Positions 1-12,100 of a stretch of 26,570 bases of DNA are shown piece after piece (position 1 is the stretch's first letter; each line of letters opens with the position of its first letter). The translations under genes were made by a program, and so were the position numbers. The stretch comes from Perkinsus chesapeaki. Lineage: Eukaryota; Perkinsozoa; Perkinsida; Perkinsidae. The stretch spans positions 1 through 26,570 of the forward strand of contig JAAPAO010000506.1 of the NCBI GenBank assembly GCA_013115145.1, in the 5' to 3' direction. The notes beneath the pieces were generated by a model that saw only the letters and a program-made list of their open reading frames with translations, was not told the origin of the DNA and did not search any database.

Positions 1-378
1 ACGTCTCTTCCGCGTGCGCATAAGCACCATTCGATCGTGACTTTTTAATGTAGGGTTAACGAGTTACCCCGTGCTAAAACTTCCAAAGCGCCATGCACAC
101 CCCGGAGCGAATATATTCCATCAACTCAAATGTATTGGAGCCGTTAGAAAGACTGTCTTCCTGTCTTGTGAGGAGCTGGAGTAGTCAATAGTAGGCTCTG
201 ATGGCTATCATGATGAGACTAGGCTATGACACAACCTGACTGTGGTAAAGAACGCTATTTAGCGAGTCTGCGAGTAGGGGTAACCAACTGTACCAACATC
301 TCGATTGTGTATGATATCTTATTCTCCTACCAATTCGTCTGAGACCTGAAGATCAGGTAGTGTAGCGGTAGTCTGCTG
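1..378. other. Unassigned flank
   Basis: No exon chain, RNA gene or repeat could be supported on either strand. The minus-strand cysteine-rich gene ends at 379, so the right part is probably its 3' flank. Confidence 0.4.
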
Positions 379-895
379 TTAGTTGAAGAAGCAAATGGGG
401 AACGGTGAGGCGTCTTCCGCGCAAAACGACTTCTTCCCGGCGAATTGAGGACAGTCGTCATTCTGTAAAATAGATGAAGCGAGATAGCCAGGTCGTTGTC
501 TCACCTGGCTGCAGTGGAGGTAACAATGTTCAGCCAGACACTCAGCTGGTCCTTTTGCTCCGTGTGATATCGGTGGGCAACGTTCATCGGATAGACATCT
601 CGGGGCACAGACAGAACCTCCTTTAACCTAAGTAGAAAAGAAACCACATATTAGCAAGCTTTGAAACGTTAAATATAAAGTCCTCATAGCTTAGGGCTCG
701 TAACCTACATATTTGAACAATGCTTCACCCTGGGGACACTTCCCATCTTCATTTGGCGGACCGTAAGAGTCTAAGAGGAGATTTGCAGAACAGTATCGAC
801 CAGAGGCAAATACCTTCGTCGACCATTTTAGCGAGACGAAGAATATGCTCCGTGGCGACAACTTGAAATAGCATGTACGATAATAGCGAACGCAT
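379..895 (-). CDS. Small secreted cysteine-rich protein, 4 exons
   Basis: Exons 895-814, 770-709, 627-505 and 462-379 join in one frame across GT-AG introns of 43, 81 and 42 nt to give 116 residues. The start at 895 is the Met of MRSLLSYMLFQVVAT, a short hydrophobic stretch that could be a signal peptide, and an AG lies 25 nt upstream of it. The mature part holds ten cysteines, enough for five disulfides, in blocks such as KCPQGEALF, VCAPRCLSDERC, ECLAEHCYLHC and the tail FPICFFN. The spacing and the Pro/Gly pattern are those of an extracellular disulfide-rich domain. I do not recognise a named family. It is probably exported or surface-associated. The exon joins are strong; the signal peptide and function are inference. 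Confidence 0.62.
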
Positions 896-1389
896 AAAGC
901 GACGATGATGTAGGGAAAATACTGATTTAGTACTTGGAAAGAATGTATGTTGTATGTTATGCGCACACAAATGTTCCTTGAGAAGGAGCTAATGGTGCGA
1001 TGCGTGGTCCATTAGCTAAAGTAATGCTAGGTAGGTTAGGGTATACCTCAGTATAAACGACAAGGCTGGTCCAACAGTGAAAAGTAGCTCCATTGGAGGA
1101 TGCGTTACCGCGTATATAGGGACATCGGATATAGGCTACCCGACAAAACGTGGGTTCATTGAATGTGACGTACAATCTATAGTAGTGATGCTAGCGTGTG
1201 TACTTCAAGATGTAGTACAACAGCTATAGCTAAGTCCTTAAGTACTACTGTATAGCTTGCCAAAACTTATGTGGGGGGATGGTGCAGGAGCAAACCATGC
1301 TTGATAGTAGAAGAAATCTTTGTCGCTGGCGGCACGGGCTCGACGTAGATGCAAATGATTAGGCCTCGAGTTCAGATAACCGGAGCTCA
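896..1389. other. Intergenic region between divergent genes
   Basis: No supported exon chain. Minus-strand open frames exist at 957-1175 but they do not splice in frame into the cysteine-rich gene. The region probably carries the promoters of the genes on both sides. Confidence 0.35.
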
Positions 1390-1881
1390 ATGCCAGGAAA
1401 TGTACTACGGCTCTATCTCCGGTAATTACGTCGCAAGTTGCGCTGTGACGCTTTTGCTCTGGCACGAAGGAATGGTTTCTTAGGGGTCTCTGGATCGCAT
1501 ACAGGATATCTCTGGATGAAATCCTGCACACCAACCTTACACACCATCTCCTACTGTGCAGAATACTGGGAGAATCTAACGGTGATTTCCAAACCGTTCG
1601 ATAGCTCCCTGCACGCACGGTTTGAGGCACTCTCTTGGGGGCCTCCACCCCCGAGCGCGTGGAGGCCTGACGACCTAGTCTTAAGGCTTTACCAAACCGA
1701 GAAGCCGAGCTTCAAGGTACCCGAGACTTGGCACACTGGGCGCTGGTACGCCCACGGCAAGCTGGTTACGTTTCATTTAATCCATCGATGCTTGCTTCGG
1801 TATTTACAACAAGTTCTTTATGCGCGCCAGCGCTCATCAGCAGCAGAGTGCCTAAAGCAACTTGCCAATATATGTGGATGA
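1390..1881 (+). CDS. Hypothetical protein, possibly 2 exons
   Basis: An ATG at 1390 starts a short exon (1390-1421) that joins across a 48-nt GT-AG intron to 1470-1881, giving 147 residues ending LKQLANICG. The long exon is rich in Trp, Tyr and His (for example SAWRPDDLVLRLYQ and PETWHTGRWYAHG), which is more protein-like than the Arg/Ser-rich antisense frame at 1238-1648. There is no recognisable domain, signal peptide or membrane segment. Base composition is more GC-rich than in the genes to its right. It could also be a fragment of a larger or decayed gene. Confidence 0.3.
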
Positions 1882-2278
1882 GTTGAACTGGATTAGTTTC
1901 ATTTTCAGTTGCGAAATGTGCTTCGTTGGAAAGTATGGGTTGTCTTCCACAGTATTATGTCGGAATATTCAAATCTAAAGGAATCCTTAAACTTCAGACT
2001 TGAACGATTGTGTTCGAATAATGAGCTAGCAAGTGTATGCTAAATGCCGTAATAAGAAAGATATGCAATGGTATGGGTTTGTTAAGTTGAGTATTAAAGT
2101 CTTGTGATACCAAATGTGAGACTAATAATAACACAAGTCTGGTAATAGGAGAATATTTCATGAACGATGTTGAGCAAGGTCCACAATAGCAGAGTCGAAT
2201 CGTAAAGACCAGCCTTTAGCTGGATCAAACTGCACCCTGACAATATATCAATACAAGGAGGATGATGCATTAGACTTC
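1882..2278. other. Intergenic, 3' flanks
   Basis: AT-rich sequence with stops in all frames. It lies between the plus-strand hypothetical and the convergent 3' end of the minus-strand gene that stops at 2279. Nothing else seen. Confidence 0.4.
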
Positions 2279-4016
2279 TTACTCTTTTAGACGTCCACGA
2301 TCTTTATAACGGGTGAATGCATTCAGGCCAAAGTGTGATTTGATATCACAATCAAGGCTTGTCTTGAAAGGTTTACGTCTATGTTCACTACATGCTTTAA
2401 GAAGTAATAGAACCTTTAAAGAGTATCTATTTAGATAAATGCTATTGATTACATTATCCAATAATAACGGTCCAGTAAATTGAACACTATACAGTGGCTC
2501 TGATGATGATGATTGTACTCCTCCTATAGATGATAATGAGTTTGATGCAGATGCCTTTGTCTGGTATAATAATACACTACCAACCACTGCATACTAATAC
2601 TACTACCTCAATAGGTGCCAAAGTTGCCCCGTCAAATGGGCTATCTGCTACAATAACAGGAACATGCTGCTTTTGATGATGTCGTTTCAATGATTGTTGT
2701 ACAAGATATGCCCTTAAATGATCCATATAGGCGGTGACAGCGTAGAGACCACGGAACCTAGTCTCACTGTTAACCATGAAAAAGGAGACGTCTACCTGAC
2801 AGCTCGCTCTTGCTGCTCTACTCTTGGACGTTTCTTCGCTCTTCCACCAAAGTCAGCATTAACCCTATCACCACCATTCTGTAATACACTAAGCAGTTCA
2901 CATGTTAGTTCATCAGCTGATATAATATTCTATAATAATAGTCACAACTCGTCACAACTCACCCTGCGCTTCTTGACTAAGACTGTTGTCATCGCCCTGT
3001 TGCTTTTGTGTAACACCATTCTCCCTTGATGCTTCATAACTAAGCTCAGTTATGCCCTAATAAATAGTCATAATATCGATTAAACATTAAGATGTTAATG
3101 TTACTCTAGAAATACTAAGATTCTCAAAGCTAATACCAGCTTCATGCCATTGCTTCCATTCGGATACCAAAGAGCTTGACTGTATTGCTAATGATATAAC
3201 GTAAAATAATGAAGCTAAGCAAGCATTACCACCTTCTAATATACGTTCACCTTTAGTAATGTCCTCATCAGTTGATACTGTACGACGCCACCTTAAATGA
3301 TAATTTGATCATTATATAAATAATATATACCTTATTATTGTAATAACTCTATCATTACCTCTTACATATGATGCTGAAGGAAGGCTTATCATACAATCAT
3401 TTATATTACCACTTCTTAAACGTGAATACAGTGATCTGTTTTAAATTCTTTAAAGATGGCTAGATTAATATTACCGAAATGATACATCCAAATGTCTGGT
3501 ACGTTCACCAGGATCGTCAGATGGTAAAGCTCGCCATTCATATCGAGTGAAACAATACGTTGGCGGAAATACAGGGGGAATTTGATCAGTGGTCTGAGCG
3601 AGTGGGGTAGGTTTACCAGGTGAGATGGGTGGTATTACTTCCTTACGGCATGCACTGGCTAATTCGATAGCTGTTAGCTCCGATTCAAGTGTAATAGTTA
3701 TTGACCTATCAATAGGGGGATTGGTTTATGTACTGGTATTATTGTTACTTAATATTAGCAAGATAATTATCTTTAAAATCATTACGGAAATGCTCGTCTA
3801 AATCATCAACATTTATGGTGTCATCTTGGGTAGTTGTAGGAACTTTTAATGTGGGACTAAAGGAGGTCTGACTAATATCAACATAAATCCATATCACTTG
3901 TCAAATAATGATACCGACATACCAAGTGTACCCAAATTAAGGGCACCAGATAGTTGAATAGGTGTCATATTCATTGATGACATTATACGAATCAAAACAA
4001 CTGTATTAAGATCCAT
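2279..4016 (-). CDS. Unknown protein, 9 exons, ~463 aa
   Basis: Exons 4016-3915, 3867-3749, 3705-3475, 3435-3331, 3291-3105, 3056-2963, 2916-2796, 2757-2607 and 2560-2279 join in frame across GT-AG introns of 38-48 nt, and the total length is an exact multiple of three. The product has an acidic Thr/Asp-rich stretch (DDTINVDDLDEHF), a Pro-rich stretch (PPISPGKPTPL), a charged conserved-looking core (FTRYEWRALPSDDPGERTR), a possible nuclear localisation signal (GRAKKRPRVEQQE) and a basic C-terminus. I do not recognise the family. The Met at 4016 is the first in a reliable exon. The same frame stays open upstream to about 4133, and coding-like segments occur near 4300-4500, so 5' exons may be missing. 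The basic cluster suggests a nuclear protein. Confidence 0.6.
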
Positions 4017-4550
4017 AAGGCCCGCGACGTTATCATCTATCTTCATGCACATGCGGCCGTACACCATGACACCTTTCTGGCCCCAACAAATTTCCGGATG
4101 CGCTGACGATGTAATTCGCGGACGCCCAAGCAATCGATGAAATTAACATCCCGTTGGTCTAGTTAAGATCTTGACCTCATATGGTAACTTAATCCTCTAT
4201 TATTATATCATCTATTAGTATATTAAAACTGATGTTGTGTTATAGTGTTAGAACAACTGTAATATAATGTATTATTATACTATAATAAGGTATACAAACC
4301 TATCAGCGCGATTTCATATACATTAAGAAATCAGATATATCCGCACATCCTATTGTTATCTGAAAAGGGTCATAGCTAAATCGATGATGGTCGATCACGT
4401 CACCATATTTGCAATTTATTATTATTAATTAACTCGTACCTTCCTATATATCCATTACCTATGCCGTGGATCATGAGAATACTTAACACTTTAAGGTAAC
4501 CGTTTTATCCCGTGCTGCTGCTTGTGTAGTAAGTTTGTTATTATATAATA
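4017..4550. other. Divergent intergenic or unresolved 5' exons
   Basis: Lies between the minus-strand unknown gene and the plus-strand LOTUS/PAM2 gene. On the minus strand, 4320-4380 (with ADISDFLMYMKS) and 4440-4490 (with LSILMIHGIGNGYIG) read like coding sequence, but I could not join them to the downstream exons without a stop. A GC-rich patch at about 4019-4137 contrasts with the AT-rich surroundings. The region probably also holds a shared promoter. Confidence 0.35.
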
Positions 4551-7500
4551 ATGGATAATAGTGGTATTAATAAGCACATACCGTCACCAGCTGATGCTCC
4601 AACTAGAGCCGCTACACCTTTTAATATTGAGGCTAAGGTTTTTGTACCTAACAATAGGGATTCGGTTAGTACTGTTGGACTAGAGATATTACATAGCATA
4701 TATGTATTCAGAAACTATTAACAACGTCATCATCATCGATCACGACCTTCAACCCGGATGCTCCTGAATTCGTACCGATTGGTGGGATGGTCGGTAAAAG
4801 TTCAATAGATTATAATACAAGTTTGATAGAAGAGTTATTAGAGGTGATATTAAGTGATAAATATAATAATATTAGTAATATAGGTTATTAAATCTATGGG
4901 TATGACTGGCATAAGGGTAAGCCAATTACCACATCAATATAGGAGGCATACAGGAAAATGGTTAGTGCTCGAAGGGAATAAGGATTTATCAGATATTATT
5001 GATGAGCTAAAGGTAAGTTAAAGCAGCAGCACTTGGTAGGATGATGATGATGTGAATATCAGTTAAAAGTTAATATAATGGATAGTGAGGATAGTATAGT
5101 ACACGAAGAATATATGAATAATACTGATGAAGGTATTAATGCTATAATTGAATATAATAAAATAGCTTAGATGTTCGACATGAAGAAGTAATGTTTAAAT
5201 CCTCCTCTTCCTCGTGTAAGAATGGTGGCTTGAAGTCCCCGTCTATAGGGGGTGATATGCTGTCAACTCCACCACCACCACCACCATTAAAGCTGGGAAG
5301 GTATGCTGATAAAATGCTAGTTGATAGGATCTATGAAGAACATAGTGATGAATTACAGATATTTAAAAATATGATTGTTGTGGTTGTAAAGTAGTAATAC
5401 ATTGTATATAATATAATATAGTAATATTATAGGGAATTCTGTCGACGTAATGTGATGACAAAGACCTTAAGGGATACGCAACAAGGAGGAGGAGGAGGAG
5501 GACTAGCATTGTCATTATTTGCTGCGGAATGGGATAAGTAAGATATATAATATTAAAGGGTATAGTTATTATTAAAAGGTACTATCAAGGGAGTCATAAT
5601 CTAAAATGTTTAAGAGAAAGGTTTGGTGTTATCAAATTGATGCCATTTTTAAGAACTATTGAAGAGCTGGATCTTATAGGGAATCATCCAGAGGTATAAG
5701 GTTGGTATCTAATAATAGGTAATAGGATGATGACAGGTGCGTGTAAGGGTGAAAAGGGAGTATATGATGGATAATAATACAACATTCGGTAGTAATAATA
5801 CATTAATACAGACAGCAGCAGCAACAGGTGGACGAGGAGGAGGATTAGGCTATTTAGGTAAATTAACGGTTGTCATACTAACTATACTGATTATCAGGTA
5901 ATAAAAGTATAATATCAAACATTGGTGCGGCGACGGCGGCGGTAGTACCACCAGTGAGTCTGGACGGAGGGTCAATGGCTAATACTACTACTACGGCCGC
6001 GGCGGCGGCGGCAGCTGCTACTGCCTTTGTTACACAACAGCTATTATACAATCAACAACAGCTTATTAAATTATTGGGAAGAAATAATACGATATTGAAC
6101 AATACTAGGGATATGTATCATAATGCATATGGGGTAATACTTTAGTAGTATTATTAAGTAGATAATAGTGTTATTCAGATACACCCACCTCTTGATGATG
6201 ATAACCATCACCATAGAAATGGTATGGAATCATTACTGTCTGATCTTTTATCAACCTCTAGTCCTGATTTAGGGCATGTTAAAGAGGTACTATTGAAAAG
6301 GTAGTCATTGGGGGTATTTAATATCGATGTAGGTTGTTGAACAGCTGGAAGGACTGAGTATTGATTCAATTAATGATGATAGGAAATCATGGCTTAGTCG
6401 AAGTGCATTTAAGAAGCTCATTATTAAAGTAAGTCGTTGAAGTTGGTCATGAAGGTTTTGTTATTGTAACTTAACCGATGTGCAACAAAGGGGCAAGTTG
6501 ACTCTGAAAACAAACTGTATTAGGTAATAAGGGAAGTATGCAATAAGCAAGATAGGGAGTGGAGTCAAAGTAATGAGCAACAAGGCCAGTGCAGCTCATT
6601 ATCAAAGGGAGATGATCGTGATGATAGGTAATGATGTTACTAATAGTATAGCTTTGGTATTTATAGCCACCTCAGACTTCACAATACGATCGGTTGTAGC
6701 TTAAGTGAATTGCCACTTAAATGGAAGGAGATGTATCCTCAGCTTCGAGCATTAGAATCTTTTTATCAAGCATATTTTTCTATTGATGATCCGCAAACAT
6801 TCCTAACTCAGTTACCTAATTTATGGGTTATAAGTAATATCATAATCATAATAATATCATTTATATCATTAGGTAGTAATAATAATAGCTCCACTACTAG
6901 AGTTGCCACAGTCGATCATGTAATTAAGTATTGTTGCAGCCAAGGGTTGTTATTACCACAACGATTGGTTAAAGGACGTAATGAGCCCGTTGTGGGTAGT
7001 GATGATGATGCTGCTACTGTACAGTGTAATCCTCGGGAGAGCAAAGATGACTTGTGTTATGAGCTTAAAAGGTATAGTATTGAAGATGATGTACTAGTGT
7101 GAATATTTTGTCAGGTTATTGATGGAACTTGTTTGGAAGAAGTGTCAAGAGCAACGATTACGTTGTCTTGAAGATGGAGCTCGTATTGGTGTTGAACGGT
7201 ATAGGGCAGCTTTGAATAGTTTAATAGAAGAGAATAATAGAATTAATAATGCTTTATATGATGATGATGGTGATGATGATGAGGAGAAGGTGATTAGATA
7301 GTTTTTATTATTAATACGGTAATGACTTATGTCAGGAGAATGTTGCTAGTCGAGGGAATCCATCTTTGTTGTTGATGGTACCTCGGAGGGAGACAGAGGG
7401 AGTATCTTCCGCTGCAACAATATCACGACAACAAGCCAAACGGCCAACTCCAATTGATACATCTAGAAGCCCAGAAAAAAAGATTCAAGGGGAGACAGAT

Positions 7501-8883
7501 CATGCATTAGAGATACTCTTTTTAGAGGTCAATTATAGGGATAATAATAAGGCATACCTTATAAAGAGTACTTTAGGCCGAGGGTTTACTAATTGATGAT
7601 TTGAAGAAGGAGTGGTATGAAGCATATAACCGTCAACTTCAACCATTGCTAGATATGTCCGGCTTACGTAAAGTAATCAATGTGCGAGTTTAATGGCTGA
7701 ATTGACTAACTGGTTGATTAACTAGGTCTTGACATTAGCTCAAAGTTGTGGTGGTGGTGGCTGCTCATACTCTCAATCATTCACAATTGTGGGGTTTGGA
7801 TCAACTATGAGATGCATGGTGATATTGATTGGAATTACCATAATATATAGATGATATTATTATTATTTACAGGTTAAACTTATGAGACCACCACCACCAT
7901 CTCTGACATCATTATCAACAAATAAGAATATTTGCTTGCCTCCTCCAACTATTTATCAACAACAACCATCATCATCTACTACTGGTCCAGTTATTATTGA
8001 TAATAGGCCATCAATAGTTACGCCGGACACTGTACCATTACCAACACCAGGGAGGAGGAGACCATCGACACCTATTAGAAGTGGTGATGATGAAGGAGTG
8101 GAAAGTGGTAGTAATATTGAAGTAGGTGTAGGGCTTTCATTAGTAACGAAGTTGAAAGCGAGCTTTATTAGGGTAAGGATGCTATGGAAAATGGTTTACT
8201 AGTAGAGAGCTGCTCCGCCGGCGGCGGCGGCGGTGGCGGTGGCGTGTTGTACTGTGATGGTTTACCCGCGCTACTACCTGGTGCTAATGATGCAGATGAG
8301 GATAGATTGAATATGGAAAGGTTACTCAAACAGTTGTTGTTCATGAATGGGCAACAGCAGCAGCAGCAGCAGTTGTACAAAGTTAATAATAGCATAGGTG
8401 GCAATGGTGTTGACGAAGAATATGATAATCTAGTTGGTGAGCAAGTTGAGGAGGTTGATGAGGATGATATAGATGTACGTGGTAAAGGGTAATCATTATA
8501 ATGAGACTGCTTAGTTGCTATTTTATTAGGATAAAGTGAAAGGTTACTCGCAGTTATCTAAAATGGATAGTCCAAGGTATTCTAAAATGGATTTACTATC
8601 TATTAGATCTAATATGAGACATTGTGGGAAATTAAGTACACCACCAGTAGAAGTAGCATCGTTAAGAGTGATGTCAATGAAGAGATCTCAACAACAGCAG
8701 CAGCGTGATTCACCTAATAGATCGGTATACACTCGAAGATGAGGGGGCTAATAAGAGGGTCGTAATAGGCGAATCAGTTCACATTCGTATGATACTGATG
8801 TTAGTAGGTATAGCAGGTTGATGATAATAACGAAGTATGACAATAGACCAGCCTTATATGGCTGGTGTGTTGTTGAAGTATGA
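4551..8883 (+). CDS. PAM2-motif, multi-LOTUS (OST-HTH) RNA-binding protein, 22 exons
   Basis: Twenty-two exons join in one frame (1097 residues) over GT-AG introns, mostly 38-55 nt with outliers of 72 and 95. Two PAM2-like motifs sit at residues 22-33 (TPFNIEAKVFVP) and 49-60 (TTFNPDAPEFVP); both fit the N-x-x-A-x-x-F-x-P core that binds the MLLE domain of poly(A)-binding protein. Four regions have the LOTUS/OST-HTH look of helix, then V/L-S-x-L/F-P/A with an aromatic, then a helix ending in hydrophobic strands: ~75-135 (IRVSQLPHQYRRHTG), ~207-300 (LALSLFAAEWDKYY), ~455-563 (SLSELPLKWKEMYPQ, with an insertion) and ~735-820 (LLIDDLKKEWYEAYNRQ). Low-complexity Ala, Gly, Gln and Pro tracts lie between and after them. 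LOTUS domains bind RNA or Vasa-type helicases, so a role in mRNA storage or translation in cytoplasmic granules is inferred. The PAM2 calls are firmer than the LOTUS calls. Confidence 0.66.
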
Positions 8884-9136
8884 TAACTACGAATACGTGC
8901 ATCAAGTTCCTAGCTATATAAAGCTCATTAGCATCAACAGTAGCATCCTATTATTACTTGTTCTTTTTCTTGTATGTGTGTTGATAATTATTACTGTACT
9001 TGATCTGTTATTACTATAGTAGTAGTATCAGAAGCATGATGATAACAATAGTCACATCATACACCAACACTTGTGTGTTACTTGTGTTATCATCATCTTG
9101 CACCATCTTTTGTCTGAATCATAGATATTACTTTCC
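8884..9136. other. Short intergenic region
   Basis: AT-rich. An open frame across 8837-9019 encodes a Leu/Ile-rich segment but looks like translated AT-rich noncoding DNA. A pyrimidine-rich stretch ends in AG at about 9123, 14 nt before the next ATG, which would suit a cis or trans splice acceptor. Confidence 0.35.
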
Positions 9137-12100
9137 ATGTCACTAAACTCCTCCTCCTCAGCCTCCTTTTCATCCTCACATAGTGATTATCCATGTGTCG
9201 AGGGGGATGATGACACTATAATGGATACACCGTATGGTGGTGGTGGCGGTACGGTATCACATACTCAGTCGAATGGTCAAGTGGTGAATGGTATCACAGC
9301 AACAACTGGAAGTGATGGCCAGCAGCTGGAGGCTAGAGTGCCGAGTAGAGGGTTGACTAAAGATGAAGTCCTATTGAGGGTGTTGGGCCCACCGACATCA
9401 AGCGTTGTAACGTCATCGTCATCAACAACAACAACAACAACAACAAGCATCCATCCAATAACTCAATCTACCGTGGAGGATAAGCTGCTGCCTACGGTTG
9501 CTGTGAATACGGAGGAGTTGGCAACAGCTACAGCTCTTAGAACAGAAGCATTATTAGCTAGAGAATCATCATCATCATCATCATCATCTACAATACCTTC
9601 ATCAAGGCATACTGTTCCCCATATAGAGAATAACAACAACACTGAGAATAACCCAACGAAGATATCATCATCTATGGGCCAGCGGCAGCAGCAGGAGCAG
9701 CCGGCGGCGGTGGCGGCGGTCCAGCCCTTCCACTATCAGTCAATAGGGTTGGGTGGAGGAAGGAATCTATATGCTATACCTAAAACCGGATCAATACACC
9801 CTTCGAGCACAGTACCTCCTCCTCATCATCTTCATCATCCATCGACATTACCACCGGGTGGTTATCAAGCATCTGGTTTAATTGTGGCTGCTAGTAAGTT
9901 CCCACCAGGAACTTTTATAGCACCATCTACAACTAGGCAGCAGCAGCAGCAGGCAGCTGGACTGCCTACATTCCTATCATCACCATCCGCCTATGATGCC
10001 ATGTATACCGCAGCGATGTTAAGGCAACAAGGACAACAACACCGTAGAGTGGGTGGCAATACTATAACAATAGGTAATTATTGTAATAATATTATGTTAA
10101 ATAAATGAATCAGGTAAACATACAGAGTCATCTAGTCTTGTGAATAACAATCAACAATATAACACGGCTAATGGTGATAAAGAAGGGATACCAAAACCAT
10201 CGGCAGCAGCAGCGGCGGCGTCGGCGGCGGGAGTGAAGCGCTCAATAGATTCTGTGTAATATATCATACTTGGCTTGAAGACTTCTTATATCTACAGTCA
10301 TTCGACTGCCACTGCACCGGCATTATCTGCAGAAAAGCAGATAAGCGATGGAAGTTTAGCAGTGAACATAGATAGGGTAGCTACGGAGCAGATAAAGAAA
10401 GCTACTACTACTCCTAAACCAAAGGGAGCCAGCGGCATATCAACTATATCTAATCATGGGCCACCACAAGCAGCAGCACCACCACCAACTACTCCACAAT
10501 CGGCACCTAAAAGGAGGAGAGTTAGTGCTAAGGCTAAAGCAGCAGCAGGAGGGGATGTTAAAGTAGGTTTATGGTGGAGATGTAGTGATGAGGTATTGAT
10601 TATATAGAATGGTAAAGGGGGTACTGATATGAGTACTAGCGGTGTGATAGCAGTAAAGACAAAGGGTGTACAAGTTGGGACACAACTACAAGATATTAAT
10701 GGTGAAGTATCATTATTATCTAAACCTAAGAATCCTGTAATATAGTAGTATATACCTACTATTAATAGTTATTGTTATAATAGGTTATGACACCACCATT
10801 AAGATGGCAATCTAGCCATCAGATGCCACCTCATAGCCTTGAAGATGCTTTTGAGGTAGTATTAGTCTCCTCTTAGTAGCTTGATAATAGTATATTAAGG
10901 TATGGTCATTCTGTTGTAATTATTCTGAATCACTTTTGGATATTAAACCAGTAACAGCAGGAGAGTATGCTGATGCTTTATTTGCTAGGGGGTTAGCACC
11001 ATTGATGCAAGAGTAATAATAATAATACATTATCTCTTATTATTATTACTACACTATTATTAGGATTCATCTTGCCTTGCTTCGTATTGTTATACCTCAT
11101 GTAGCCTATCTTAGCTGCTCACATGCTTCGGATGGGTAAGGCTGTTGTTAGCAACAAGTGATGATTTTGTTTATTCAGTTCATCAAATGTTGCATCGTCT
11201 TATCATCCCTCTCCTTTGCTGGGATATCTACCATTAAATATATCATCTAAAACTATAACCCTGGGATGGCAATATCTCACAGCTGAGGTGGTGTTAACCG
11301 TCCTTGGTAGGGATAGTAATAATAGTATCGATGCTACTACTCGTCATGAGATGACTGAAGCTGCTAAATGGTTTAATAGGGTGGAGTATAAGGATATACC
11401 ACCACGTGTTAGAATAACTGTAATAAGTAGTACTTAATAGTAATCAATAGTGATTTTATTCAGGTATTGAAAGCATTATTACAAAGTTGTGAAGTATCAC
11501 CATTATTTGTAAGATATCAGTCATGTGTATCAGCAGCCTTAGCAAAGGCAAAGGTGTCTATGGGAAGGTTAGCTAGGATAGAGAATGAATCAATGCAAAA
11601 GGAGACGGAAATTGGGTAGTAATATTATTAATTATGAACTATTAGTATGGTAATTGTAGGAGGAGTATATTAATAGAAGGTATTGAATCACGTCGACGGG
11701 AACTTAAAGAGATGGAGTCCCGTCTTAGAGCTTTGAACATGTGGGCTAAATTCGGGACTACTAATATTGAAACAGATGAAGAGGAAGAAGATAAAATAGA
11801 GGATATTAAAGATGAGACAGAAAGTGGAGGAGACATGTCACCGGTATTATCATCATTGGGAAGGGAAAGTAGCATTACAACAACAGCAATGGTACCACTC
11901 TGCTCTGATAATATAAAGAAGGAGCTTGGTATATGGGGTAATAGAAGGAGGATAGTTACAGCAGTACGACAACAAGCTACTAGAGCATTACTTAGAGTAG
12001 CACCAGATGAGATACCTGGAAAGCAGCCTACATCTGCTGGATTGGATAGGGTAATAAAATACCTCTTATTATTATTACTTTATCATTTAGAGTGGTAATT

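Noticed and set aside
394-447. Plus-strand ATGGGGAACGG start with a possible myristoylation-like MGNG
   Set aside because: It stops after 17 codons and is antisense to the last exon of the cysteine-rich gene.
1238-1648. 136-residue minus-strand open frame
   Set aside because: Arg/Ser/His-rich composition with no domain; it lies opposite a more protein-like plus-strand frame.
2578-2609. Apparent 13-20 nt ultra-short intron or frameshift in the unknown minus-strand gene
   Set aside because: A normal 46-nt GT-AG intron (2561-2606) joins the flanking exons in phase.
8168-8404. Minus-strand ORF with poly-Cys and poly-Pro runs
   Set aside because: It is the shadow of Gln and Gly codon repeats in the real plus-strand exon.
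8837-9019. Open frame encoding a strongly hydrophobic Leu/Ile-rich tail
   Set aside because: It matches translated AT-rich noncoding sequence, and the upstream gene has a clean stop at 8883.
10593-10607. Candidate 15-nt intron in the DDT/WHIM gene
   Set aside because: An upstream donor gives an ordinary 45-nt intron (10563-10607) in the same phase.
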